From positions 46,391,701 to 46,455,700 of the forward strand of contig OY292275.1 of the NCBI GenBank assembly GCA_958496175.1: 64,000 nt of DNA, given 5' to 3'. Positions 15,855 to 64,000 of this stretch are shown one piece after another (positions within the stretch are counted from its first letter, which is position 1; each line of letters starts with the position of its first letter). A model generated the notes under the pieces. The model was not told the origin of the DNA, made no database searches, and was given only the letters and a program-made list of their open reading frames with translations. This DNA comes from Sisyra terminalis (taxonomy: Eukaryota; Arthropoda; Insecta; Neuroptera; Sisyridae). The position numbers and the translations under genes were made by a program.

Positions 15855-18800
15855 GAAAAAAAAAGTTTTTTTCCTTAAGGTTTTCCGGGACCACATTCAC
15901 ACCATCGACAGAGTAATTCAAGCGCTATCGAATGAGCCTACAATCGTTAACCTACGATCAATAGTTTTCGCTAGAAACGGCGTTAAAGTTGAAAAAAGTG
16001 AAAAAAATCGCCAAATTATGCCTATTTTTGGGGTTTTTCAAAATTGAGGCCAAAAAATTTTTGAAAAAAAAAACGAAAAATATTGACTATAGGATATGTT
16101 TTTTAGGCCTCCCGTGACGTAATTAAGCCATTCCCAGAATCCTATTTCACGAAAATCAAAAATTCGCCCAATTTCCGGGAATTTTTTTCGGGAATGACGT
16201 CATTGAGTGACGTCGTTGGGCGTCGACGTATTTATGACGTCATATGTAGGAACCAAAAAAAAAATCTACGTAATTGATCGATCACTTCTCAACCCCGAAA
16301 GGTTGGAAGTGATGATCGAATTATTCGGCTGAAACTTAAGTGATAATAATTATTAACGATCGAAAGTGATAATTTAAGCTGTAAGGAATATATAGTAACT
16401 AGAAATTGGTTAGTAGAAATATAAAAAACCTTTTACCTTATTGCGGGTTCCGAATCCAGTTCCTTTGGTTTCACAGTCCAAGCGTCACTCTATGCGGCCA
16501 TTGGAAGATATATTTATTGATCATTTAAACTCATATATAAAGATTTCACAATCGATTGAAACTTGCAAAATTGTTTCGATCGATGGAATTTGAATTTTCC
16601 AAAAATACTTTAACCATAGCTTCTCCAGGTTAATCTCGGAAAATTTTTCGACAGACATTGAAACATTTTAATTTCCTTCATCTTTTTTTTCCATAAAACA
16701 AATTTGTATTCGAATTGCATTATCTTGCATAATGTATTCTTCTTTAATATCGAATTAATTAACTTTAATTTTTTACAATCGAACGATTTTCGTGGAATTT
16801 TCCGAAAAATTTCACTTATTGCTTCCTCGTGTTACGTTCGGAAAAGTTGTCGAACCACATTGCAAAATTTTTAGGTCCTTAATCCTTTTTTTCAAGAAAA
16901 CAATATATTTGCATTGCATTATGACGCACAATTTGTAAAATTTTTAATTTCGTAAAATTCGAGTAAGGATATCGAAAGGTTCAAAGTTTTTTCGATAATA
17001 GTTTCGATCGTAACATTATCTATTATTATCTCTCATCATCTATTATCAATCGTCTATTGTTAAATTATCAATGGTGCGATTGTCATCGAAAAATTCGACA
17101 AGAAGTCTTCGAAAAAAATTTCATATAATCGACGAGCATTTGGTCCAAAGTTTAATTTTTTTTAAATATCCTTTTTTTTACTTACCGTAATTGAACTATT
17201 GGGAAATACTCATTATCGAAAACAGTAGAAATCGAATTGCCACTAATTGTTAAATTTTTGACACAAAATAATATTAAATAAGGGATGTTTGAGAAAAACT
17301 AAATGAATTATTTCCCTTAAATGAAATATCTGGACGAAGCTCAGTTATAATCCCAAACAATTATTATCATTATTGTCGGAAATTTAAAAATACTGAGGCA
17401 ATAACTCGGTATGGGTGTACTCTGAAATATAATTTCTTGTAAATAAAACAATGAATTAAAAAAAAATAATATTTATTTATCTTCAATATATATAGTTTCA
17501 ATTACAGAAAAAAATTACAATTGCTATTTCTACATAATACGTTTATTGTAATCAATTTATTACTTAAAAAATTTCAATAAATACTTATATCGCTGTTTTC
17601 ACAAATACATTTTTCATTTTATTTTCTTAAGACATATTTTAAGCCACTGCTTTAGTACTAATAAACTTAAACATGTTGCACTTTTTACTATGATTAAATA
17701 ACATTTTTGAAGAAATTCATCACATTTGATTTTGTCATTTATCACTTGAAACAACTTTAAACTCACACCACAAATTCAAAGGTATCACTATTTTTAATCA
17801 TAACACTTTCTTCAAAATTATTCACTTTAAAAATTCACAAACGGTTTTCCAACGTTCCACGTCCAGTGCTATGGTGGCGAACGGTGATCCGAATACGAAT
17901 AATCCTCCTTAAACCTCCTTTCTTGTCGACTAGTTGCTTTGTTGAGTAACTAAAGTAAAAAAAAAAAAACGAATAGCAATAAAATTAAGAACACAAAAAG
18001 CCACTTTAGTGTAACACTTACCACTTTAACCAATCATTATCCAGAATGACTCTACTTCATTGAATATGAAAGCGTTCCTATTCAAGCTCTAAGAAAAATC
18101 AAATGGGAAATAAATTCATTGTAGCAATCATTAAACAAAGTATGAGCATTTATGCTTTAGCGACTGTTGTACTATGAGGAACAAAGAATTTCCTTCCCTT
18201 TATAACATCACTAGTTATATGTCCGCAAAGACAGCAATGCATGAATGGTTGTATACACAATACATTCATATTAGAAAATCGTTTGTCCTTCAGTCTAGGC
18301 ATTGTGCTTATGAGGCTTATGAAGTCATCTGCTTACCAGACAAGAAATTGAATCCTCTTTTGAATGCAAAATTTAATATAGTATTATTTAAAAGTAGTAA
18401 TTAGGATACTCTATAATGAGTGTAAAGACCAATACAATAATAAAAATAAACAAATTAGATCTAATTTGTTAACGCTGCCAAAAACTAAGAAAACTATCAA
18501 CCCTAAGAATTCATATCTTATTGTAATACATTTTTTTAATAAGTTACCCAACCATCTTAAAACACTTAATTTGAGGCGAATGCAATTGAGGAAAATATTA
18601 ATTAGCACAATGGGTGTCTTTAGTGACTAGTCATTGATATAATTTTTAATTTTCAATTAAAATTGTATGTACATATTTACTTTATTTGCAATTCGATTTT
18701 AACTTTGTAACTTTTAATTTTGTTGCTCTGATTAAAATATATGCAATTGTGCTATGCATTACATTACAATTTTAATATTCCAGTTCTATGTACAGATGCT

Positions 18801-19320
18801 TTGTACCTCTATAGAATTTACACTGGAAGTAAAATAAATAAATAAAGTCTTATAACTATCAATGAAAGAACCTTAGAGAAAACTATGAGAGGGTGTTCCC
18901 ATCAACAGCCATTCACAGCTGGATGATCGTAAATCAATGTGAGAATAATGAAAAAAACGTTGATAGGACGTTCCCACTAACGACCAGTCACAGCTTGACG
19001 ATCGTAAATCAGTAAGAGAACAAAGAGAAAACGTTCAGAAGGCGGTACCACCAACAGCCAATAACAGCTTCGAGAACCATAATCAATGTAATAACAACGT
19101 AGAAAACAATGAGAAGGCGTTCTCACCAATAGCCCATCACAGCTGTGAGATCGATAATCACTGAAATAGCAAAACAGAAAACAATGAGAGGGCGTTTAAA
19201 CCTACAGCCAATCACCGCTGGGTGATCGAAAATCTGTGATAGAACCTTGAAGAAATCAATGAGAAGGTGTTCTCACCAACAGCCAATCATAGCTTGGAGA
19301 ACGATTATCAATGGAATATC
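15855..19320 (-). repeat. Right arm of the giant inverted repeat
   Basis: Reverse-complement partner of the left arm. The 12130-12240 block recurs at 17850-17960 with few differences, including the run of about 13 A/T and the GTCGACTAGTTGCTTTG word. The LINE fragment is longer here than in the left arm. Confidence 0.85.
18135..18848 (+). pseudogene. LINE 3' fragment inside the right arm
   Basis: A frame open from 18382 to the stop at 18628-18630 reads NLLTLPKTKKTIN, then FFNKLPNHLKTLNL, and ends MGVFSD. A conserved (F/Y)N-x-LP-x-x-(L/I)K block near the end is typical of the C-terminus of insect Jockey-like reverse transcriptases. It is followed by a 3' UTR ending ACACTGGAAGTAAAATAAATA with an AATA-type tail. 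The frame just upstream (18174-18404) is open for 76 codons in a different phase and was not recognised. The fragment lacks all catalytic RT motifs. Confidence 0.6.
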
Positions 19321-19515
19321 AAAGTAGAAAACAAAGAGAAGGTGTTTGTACCTAAAACCAATCACCGCTAAGTGATCGAAATTTAATGAATCAAATGAAA
19401 GAACCTTGAAGAAATCACTGATAGGTTTTTTTCACCAACAGCCAACTACTGATGATCGTAAACTAATGTACGAACAATGAAGAAAACGTTGAAAGGGCGT
19501 TCCCACCAACGACTT
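18880..19515 (-). repeat. Minisatellite (right end), about eight units
   Basis: Same unit as 10865-11320, inverted: ACAGCCAATCAC followed by TGATCGTAAATC and AACAATGAGAAGG-type words. There are about two to three more units than at the left end. It is followed at about 19508-19560 by a diverged repeat of the sequence near 18057-18105 (TTCCTATTCAAG, then a TAAGAAAA word). Confidence 0.75.
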
Positions 19516-19565
19516 TATTTCATTGGTTATAAAAGTGTTCCTATTCAAGTTTTAAGAAAATTCGA

Positions 19566-21999
19566 ATGAATGAGACCTTTTGGACTAAACTGGGAAATGA
19601 GAAAAATTATTTTTTAATAAGCATGTCGTTATCCTAATGTTGTAACCTGCTAAGTCCATTTTTAATTTTCAACTTGAAAATTTTTCTTGTCATTATTTCA
19701 TTTCGTCAAGTATGGATTTCTTTAGGGTATTCTAGTTAATGATTAATAATACGTAATACCACTTCAGTTATGTAGCACATTAAAGATTTAATATGTAGCT
19801 TTCTCCAACAACTCAGCCAACAATCAACGAGGTCACTCATTGTAGAAGAGTCTCTCCGATTATGACTGAAACCCAGTTCCAATTTTAGCAGTCGGTTTCG
19901 ATATTTTGCACTAAATTTTCTTCATTTACAAATCTAAAGTCATTGGAAAAGTATAGGGTACCCAAAGTTTTGTGGAGAAGCCGAAGAAAATGTTGCAAAC
20001 CTGGTGGGTTTTATGGGAGGTTTGTGTAACGTTACATTGAATTCTTAAAACGTAAGATCGGATATGAAAATTTTTTTCTTCAAGAATTACGACCCGTGGT
20101 ACGTATTTGATGGAAAACCAGTTTCTCAAGTGAAGTGTTCTAGTAGCTAGTCATCGATCGAATCGAACGCCGCGCATTTATTTCATGAAGCAGATGAAGA
20201 AGAGGAGGACATCGTGGTAGAAGTAGAAATTTCTTCGTCTTATTCTTTCTACAAACAGGTTACTCTTTCAGTCGTATGCTTCACGCCGATTCGATTGTTC
20301 TGTGTCTTCAATTGACTTCTTCGTCGATTCTCGAAGGCGCATTTTATGCGAACAGTTGTCCGTTCTTTGCTGAAGAGATCATAACACTGCAATTCTTAAC
20401 TTTGATTGTTGCTAGTGCTACATTCGGTGTTGTTAACTCGAGGATTGTCAACGCGAGTGCACGTGTCGTTGGAAAATTACTTCTTCAGTGTCTTAACAGT
20501 GGATTTAATAACAAAATAATAGAAAATGTAAAAGTGAAAATTGCAAAGAAAATTCTCAACAGTGACAATGGTTGTTTATTAAAAAAATAATTATCTAGTT
20601 CTAAACAAATAAAATTTTCTTTTTACTTTTCTTTTGGATTTAATTTAAAACATCAGGTAAGAACTTCATAGTCACTCAAGCATCAACTTTTAAGATTCAA
20701 AACGCGTCAATTAGTTCGTTTTTTTTTTTAAATTGATCCAACGATTCATAGATCTTGAAGGAATGTAAATAGCAGCATTTTATTAATGTTATTATGGTAA
20801 TTGTCGGCCATCTGGCATTGATCGTTAATAATAATTTAGAAAATTGATGAAATTTCAGGGCAAAAATAAGTTTGCGAAGATGTAAGAAAAACATTTATCG
20901 AAGTGCGAAGATCTTTTTTTGTAAAAATCATTAGGTCGCTGGTTGCCTCGTTTTGCCCCGATTTAGTCTTCATGCTGTTACGCTTGTTGGTTGAGAGCTC
21001 CTTCGAAACACCACGACAAATTCATTGACCCCAACGCGGGGTTTCAATAATCAAAGAAGCAACTGGAGAATCCTTTTCTTAAATTCTTCAAGTTCTTCCT
21101 CATGAAATTTTCATTAATTTCAACCGGAAAATATTTCCGATACACGTCGGTGCCCCGGTTAATTTTCGGGCCTCTCGGTCTTCTTTTGATTTAATCATTT
21201 GAAATTAAACCAAACCATATATATGAGTGATTGAGAAGATTGAAATACCAATTTGGTCACCCATTTGCATATTTTGCTGGGCCAATTCTGTTCCGGTATA
21301 AATTTTATCTAACTGTATAATGTGTTGGAGGTTTTTGATAAAAATATATGGTAGATAGGTATATGCAAAATCTAACGGATGTTGTTGGTTGAACATGAAG
21401 AAGTCCTTAGCTGAAAATAGATAAATTGGACGAAGTTTATGCTAATTTCTTCGGTACAAACTCAAGAGAAACAACTTTTACAAATTGAAATGTTTTTAGG
21501 TTCGTTCTGTGTAAAACGTTGCAGATTTATCGATCGTTTTAAGATAAATTTATTGGTTTACACTAGAAACTCAATGGAGAATGCATAAAAGTTTATTTCG
21601 AGGAATTTTCCTCGTGGGTATCAATTTTTTATAACATTAAGGTCAAGTTTATGTAGTCATGAATAAAATATATAAAAATGGTACACCAATTTTTACCATT
21701 CTTTAATTTGATTAAATTGTATGCATATCATGCAAGGTTTTGAATATATATAAGTATAAGAAAATTTACATGAATAAAATATGAAAATTCGATCAAGTTT
21801 TGTGCAATAAATTGTTTTTACCGAAAGTTATTCAATGTCAATGTTCTTTTGCAGAAAAGCATTTCTTTAAACAAATTTTAAATAAATTAAATAAAACAAA
21901 CCAAAATCAAACAGAATACATTGCAGGGGGGCCAACCCGCGAAATACATCAAACTTTTACAAAATGTATAGGAATGTTCTGTATGTAACATTGTTTATA
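19566..21999. other. Intergenic DNA with a GC-richer block near 20.13-20.58 kb
   Basis: Mostly AT-rich with no recognised gene. 20130-20590 is less AT-rich and contains an open frame of 104 codons (20276-20590) with no recognisable family and no clear start context. It could be a 5' non-coding exon or promoter region of the calpain gene, whose first visible coding exon is preceded by a splice acceptor at 26186-26187, but no donor-acceptor link can be shown. Around 19646-19700 a half copy of the MITE at 42881-43129 is visible (AACCTGCTAAGTCCATTTTT). Confidence 0.35.
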
Positions 22000-22370
22000 A
22001 ACAACATCGATATTTTTAAAAGTGTAACATCGATGTTAAAAACATCGAAGTTTATGAACGATATATTGATTTTCGATGGTTTTTTTCACCACCATTTAAA
22101 TATATTTGTATAAAATATTTCTAAATAATAATATACAACCGTAAAATTTTAAAAATCTTATAATCTGACGCATTAAAAACTGGCGAAGTTTACAAATTTA
22201 CGTTTGTAACTAAGGAAATTGTAGATCATTAACGGGATGGAAAATGGGGCTATGACAAAATATCGTTCATAAAACATCACTCTTGAAGAACGATATATCA
22301 TCGATGTTTAGGGTTTAAACATCGATGTTTATGAACGATATATCGCTGTTTCATTTGCATCCCTATTTGT
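22000..22370. repeat. Palindromic repeat with AACATCGATGTT words
   Basis: AACATCGATGTT-type palindromes and TTTATGAACGATATAT words occur at both ends in opposite orientation, and the right edge reads GCATCCCTATT. This looks like a non-autonomous DNA element (hAT-like termini of ATAGGGATGC style); the exact ends are uncertain. Confidence 0.5.
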
Positions 22371-23990
22371 AATAGACAAATTGGAAAAACCCAATAAACT
22401 AATAACGTTTAAAAAGTATCTAAATCTAATATGAGAATATTTAATTTAGAATATGACCTGCGGAATTATAATGCATTTCCAAAGTGACCCGCTATATCAT
22501 ATGGGCTAGCCACCCTTGGTTTAATGGAATATTTTTTTTGTTTCGGTCTTTTCAATAGGTTATAACATTATCGTCTTATATTTGCTGGAAAAAAAGACTA
22601 CCCCCGTTAAAAAAGAGTATTCAGAGGCATTTGGCTATCATGGGGGTCACTACTAGAGGGTATAATTCTGAGACGTAAATTTGTTTATTAAATTTATATC
22701 TGATTCACCCTTAATTAATTGTTATTAATAAATAAAGCAGTGGTTTTGTTTGTTAAAACACCAGTCTGATTGATAATTCTATTTAATTTATAAATAATTC
22801 AGAGATTTCAGATATCATATAAATAAAATCATATAGTCACTTTTACGTCTTTACTGGTTGTAAGATCTCATTTAAAGTAAATTAATTCTACTTAGATAAA
22901 GAAATATAAATATTATATTACATATGATTCATATTCCGTAGCATTGAATTATTTTTGTTCATATAATATTAACAACAGTGAAAACTTGTATTTTATGTTA
23001 TATATTTACTGACACAACTATGACATTTTGCAAAAAAAAAGTGTTGGTTGATGATTTATCTTGCAATTTTATTTTCGGTGTCCAAATCATGTCACTTGTC
23101 ATTTTTCAGGTGTGTTAATTGTTGTATTATGTAAAAACAATGTTTCTCTTCTCTTTATTACACTATTATTCTCAAAAAAGAAGATCGAAAATTAATTTCT
23201 GCATACGGTATAGAACCCAGCATGAAACTATTCGCAATATGTATTTCATACGTAGAAAGGGAGGGACACTTGAATAGTGTAGTTTTGTATGTTATTTTAC
23301 TTACTCTTGTACTCATGCGATTGTACAGTAAACATTATAAGTCCTTATTAAGTCTTAAGCCTTATTAAGTCCTTTTCTTTACATTAGATTTTTTTGAAAT
23401 ACCAACTGCAAAAGTATGTTATGGAATTATTTGAAACGGAAGTGAATTTGAACACAAATTGATTTTTTTTCTTTTTGCTGTTGATAACAAAAAAAAATAC
23501 AAAATTATAGGTTTTTTTTTTCTAAAAAAGTGTATATTAGAGGGTAAACTAGAGTTAGGCAAAATTATTTGGTCATCAAATTTTTATGTCTGATGTAAAC
23601 AATGTTAATCTGTAGATTCATTTATGAAATGATTTATTAAGTATTAAGAAACATTTGAAGTTATTTAGCAGAAAAATGTTTGTCCTTAGGAATCCTATTG
23701 AGGGGGTAGAAAATTCATCCTCGGATAGCATTTTTCTTGTATAGTTACTAACAAATGAACTTAAACCTAATTGGACATTAAAACTAAATTTTCCTAAGCA
23801 GAGCTAAGATATTTTTGGGTACATATGAAAATGAGTATATTCACTACTTCCAAAGTGTTGATTTTTTCATGGAAATACCTTTTAAATTTCTTGATTTCGT
23901 AGGTGTACCTTAAACACAAAAAGTTTGTGAAACACTGATCTAAATTGTAGTTAAAAAGTAAAAAGATATATAGATATATATGAATTTATA
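22371..23990. other. Intergenic DNA, nothing recognised
   Basis: AT-rich with short homopolymer runs; no coding frame, no shared repeat noted. Confidence 0.45.
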
Positions 23991-24877
23991 TTAGTTGTAC
24001 CGGAAAGTAATTTTGTTTTTAAACCTATAGTCGTTCAATTGCCATTTATATGCTTATAAGTTATTACAAAGTAGTACAAAAGACATTTTATGATTAGAGT
24101 GATCTATTAACTCATAAAAAATTACAAAATAGTTTTTATTCCGAAATCTATATTGAAATGGAAAGGAAAAACCCGAAATAATACAAATTCTGTTATTGTA
24201 TGGTCTTAGGATATCAACGCAAAGCTGTTACTAGAAACATTTTCAATGTTTATTTAAGTGAATTAGATGCTCATTAATGCCAAATGCATTTTTTTAAGTT
24301 CAAATTCGATAATTTTAATTTTTCCAACTGGTACCAACGAAGAATGGCAAAAAAATTAACCATTAAGAAGTTAAGGGTGGAAATGGTACCGAATGTTTGC
24401 TAGAAAATTGAAGAATTGTCAAATATTCCTAATCAATCTTGAACGACCAATAAAACACCCAAAAGTACCCAAGAACTGTTAATAGAGAATATTTTATGCT
24501 GCAACACGGTAATGCAAGATTCCTCTGCAGAAGAAAAGTCCTGGAAAAAATTAATAAATTAAAGGGGGTGATAATGCCGTACTCACTATAATCGTCCAAA
24601 GTTATTCCATTGTATTTCTATTTATTTCAATCGTTACATATACTAAGGGATAAAAAATTGAAAGCTGAAGTGGTGTTCAAAATGTAATTTTTTGATATTT
24701 TCTTTAGTAATCCACTGATTTTTACTAATTTAGCATTACAAATTTGCACTCTAGATGTCTAAACGTTGATACTGTTGAGGCTGATTATATCATTGATTTA
24801 AAATCAAAAGTTGGATCAAAATTTGGATTTTGATTGTATATTAAAACAAAAAACAAATTGCTTTCCGGTACAACTAA
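23991..24877 (+). mobile_element. Dead mariner element
   Basis: Inverted termini TTAGTTGTACCGGAAAG (left) and its complement CTTTCCGGTACAACTAA (right), flanked by TA on both sides (23989-23990, 24878-24879). Inside, near 24495-24590, the plus strand reads LQHGNARF...RKVLEKINKLK then stop. This matches the mariner transposase block around the HDNARPH motif and the following ETINELKW region, with His-Asp changed to His-Gly and further damage. At 887 bp it is shorter than a full mariner (about 1.3 kb), with several stops. Confidence 0.8.
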
Positions 24878-24879
24878 TA

Positions 24880-26187
24880 TTTCTTAAAAATATTCGATTA
24901 AATATTGATACAAAGATTGGGTCATAGATAAATGCAACCATTACCTACACATCAAGTGGATTTTCTGGCAAAAATATTCATCCGGTACATATGAGTTGAG
25001 AATCTTTATTAAATTCTTTATTTAAATTGTGAATCTTTATTTAAATTATGTTATATTTACAGAAAAATTGTACAAAAATAAATATTTCTAGTTTCCAAGT
25101 CTCACAATTTGAGTAGTAAAAAACAAGTTTCTCTTGGTTTTTGCTTGAAAAAATTACCATATAATCTTCAATGTGGCATTTATTTGTCAACTTCTGAAAC
25201 TTTTCTCTGAAAAACACAGACGTAATGTGAAGTTTTGGTGATTGTTTCAATAAGTTTTCCTTTATTGAAAAGAAAATTTTTAGTGAAAAGCTATTTGTAT
25301 TTTGTACCACCGAATAGATTGGTTGAATAGTACATAACGAGCATAAAATTAATGATTCGAAAGAGTTGGAATGAAATAATTATATTGCTTAAAGTAATTA
25401 CAATTGTGATTGAATGTTCTTTTTTGTTCGTTGTCTGTTTAATGCTGTTTGGTTTTTTCTTGCATTTTTCATCAATGAAGCGATGTGAAATTTGAATGTT
25501 TGTTGATTCTTCTTCGGAATATATAAAGTTATTAGTGATTGTTACCTTTGATTAATTACCTATAATTTTTCTTAGCGCTTTCATTTCAAATGTGCTAACA
25601 ATTACTTTGTTTAATTGATTCAAGAAAGTGTTTTGAATAATTGTGACTGTTTTTCTAAACGAAAGAAACGTTTAATTTATATAAATTCTCTTTGTCGAGA
25701 ATCCAAATGTAGGTATGTGGTTTTGTTCGGTCGAGGAATGAACTTGGTTCGTGTGATTTCATTGAGTTTGAGGCGTAAAAGAAAATTTTTTACTGCACAA
25801 AAGGCCTTGATAGAAACTGTCGAACACGTTTTCTTTTATATGTGCTACAATTAATGTCGCCCAAGCGTATTTCGCCCACCTTCTGCCTTGTTTTGGCTCC
25901 ACAATAAAATCACATCACGCCTTTCCGTACATAATTCAAAGACAAAAAGGAATAAATCCAATAGGTAACAAGTCCAAGAATAGAACTGTTGTAATCAGAT
26001 TTTCGAAGCGTAGGAAATTGAAATATTTGAAACAAATTGAATAGCTGCGTACCTACGTAAATATTTTAAGAAAAATCACCTTGCTTTGTGAGGATGATGC
26101 TCTTTGTCAGTGCCCTCGTGGTTGTATCACCTTTATTCGTTTATTTAATTAATTGATCGGATCGTTGATTGATTTTTGTAATTGCAG
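24880..26187. other. Non-coding DNA upstream of the calpain coding start
   Basis: No repeat recognised. The stretch ends in a good splice acceptor (TTTTTGTAATTGCAG, AG at 26186-26187), so at least one 5' non-coding exon lies to the left, here or further upstream. An open frame at 25615-25854 has no recognisable family and is probably chance. Confidence 0.4.
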
Positions 26188-26191
26188 TGGG

Positions 26192-64000
<37,809 letters not shown>

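Larger units (their letters stand above)
10855..19515. mobile_element. Giant foldback-like element (composite inverted repeat)
   Basis: A palindromic block of about 8.7 kb: left arm 10855-14225, spacer 14226-15854, right arm 15855 to about 19320, with the right minisatellite continuing to about 19515. The arms match in reverse orientation, with the symmetry centre near 15.04 kb. Each distal end is a minisatellite. Long inverted arms ending in tandem repeats are typical of Foldback/Galileo-type elements, but no transposase was recognised and no terminal motif or target duplication is clear. An assembly artefact or a segmental inverted duplication remains possible. Confidence 0.45.

Overview
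The window is AT-rich eukaryotic nuclear DNA, almost certainly from an insect. Evidence: short GT-AG introns of about 50-65 bp, insect-type families (a PRPF4B kinase, an inositol monophosphatase, a catalytically dead calpain like Drosophila CalpC, digestive-type aspartic proteases) and many insect transposon families (Jockey-type LINE, mariner, Tc1, hAT, pogo-like MITEs, a tRNA-derived SINE). A beetle is my best guess, because tandem secreted aspartic proteases are common there, but the order is not proven by the sequence.

Layout. 1-5374 (+): the 3' part of the splicing kinase gene Prp4/PRPF4B, five exons, with the 5' end outside the window. 5.4-8.7 kb: intergenic, with a hAT-like relic and a SINE. 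8765-9744 (-): a two-exon inositol monophosphatase. 9.9-19.5 kb: a repeat landscape dominated by a giant inverted repeat. Its two arms are about 3.4 kb each and nearly identical by eye. Each carries a minisatellite of about 73-bp units and a LINE 3' fragment, and the centre holds another inverted copy of part of the arm. 19.5-26.2 kb: mostly unassigned DNA with a dead mariner and a palindromic repeat.

26192-64000 (+): the calpain-C-like gene, running off the right edge. Its first visible coding exon is followed by a 26.7-kb intron. That intron holds two complete tandem pepsin/cathepsin-D-like genes on the opposite strand (34290-35728 and 37057-39364), a 5'-truncated Jockey-type LINE with target-site duplication, and a string of MITEs and relics. 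The remaining calpain exons lie at 52988, 59920, 62858, 63105 and 63410.

Functional reading. The genes do not form a pathway. Prp4 acts in pre-mRNA splicing, the IMPase in inositol recycling, the calpain is predicted to be a non-proteolytic member of its family, and the nested proteases are secreted hydrolases. One nested protease keeps all key residues. Its neighbour has the same exon plan but has lost the flap tyrosine and the second DTG[ST] motif, so the locus contains two unrelated protease families with predicted inactive members, one nested inside the other.

The most unusual non-genic structures are the giant foldback-like inverted repeat (with a replaced cassette of about 40 bp just upstream of a conserved intron-like segment), a LINE insertion whose empty site can be read from a second copy of the host repeat, a nested hAT-in-hAT with target-site duplications at both levels, and two sequences resembling the hammerhead ribozyme core.
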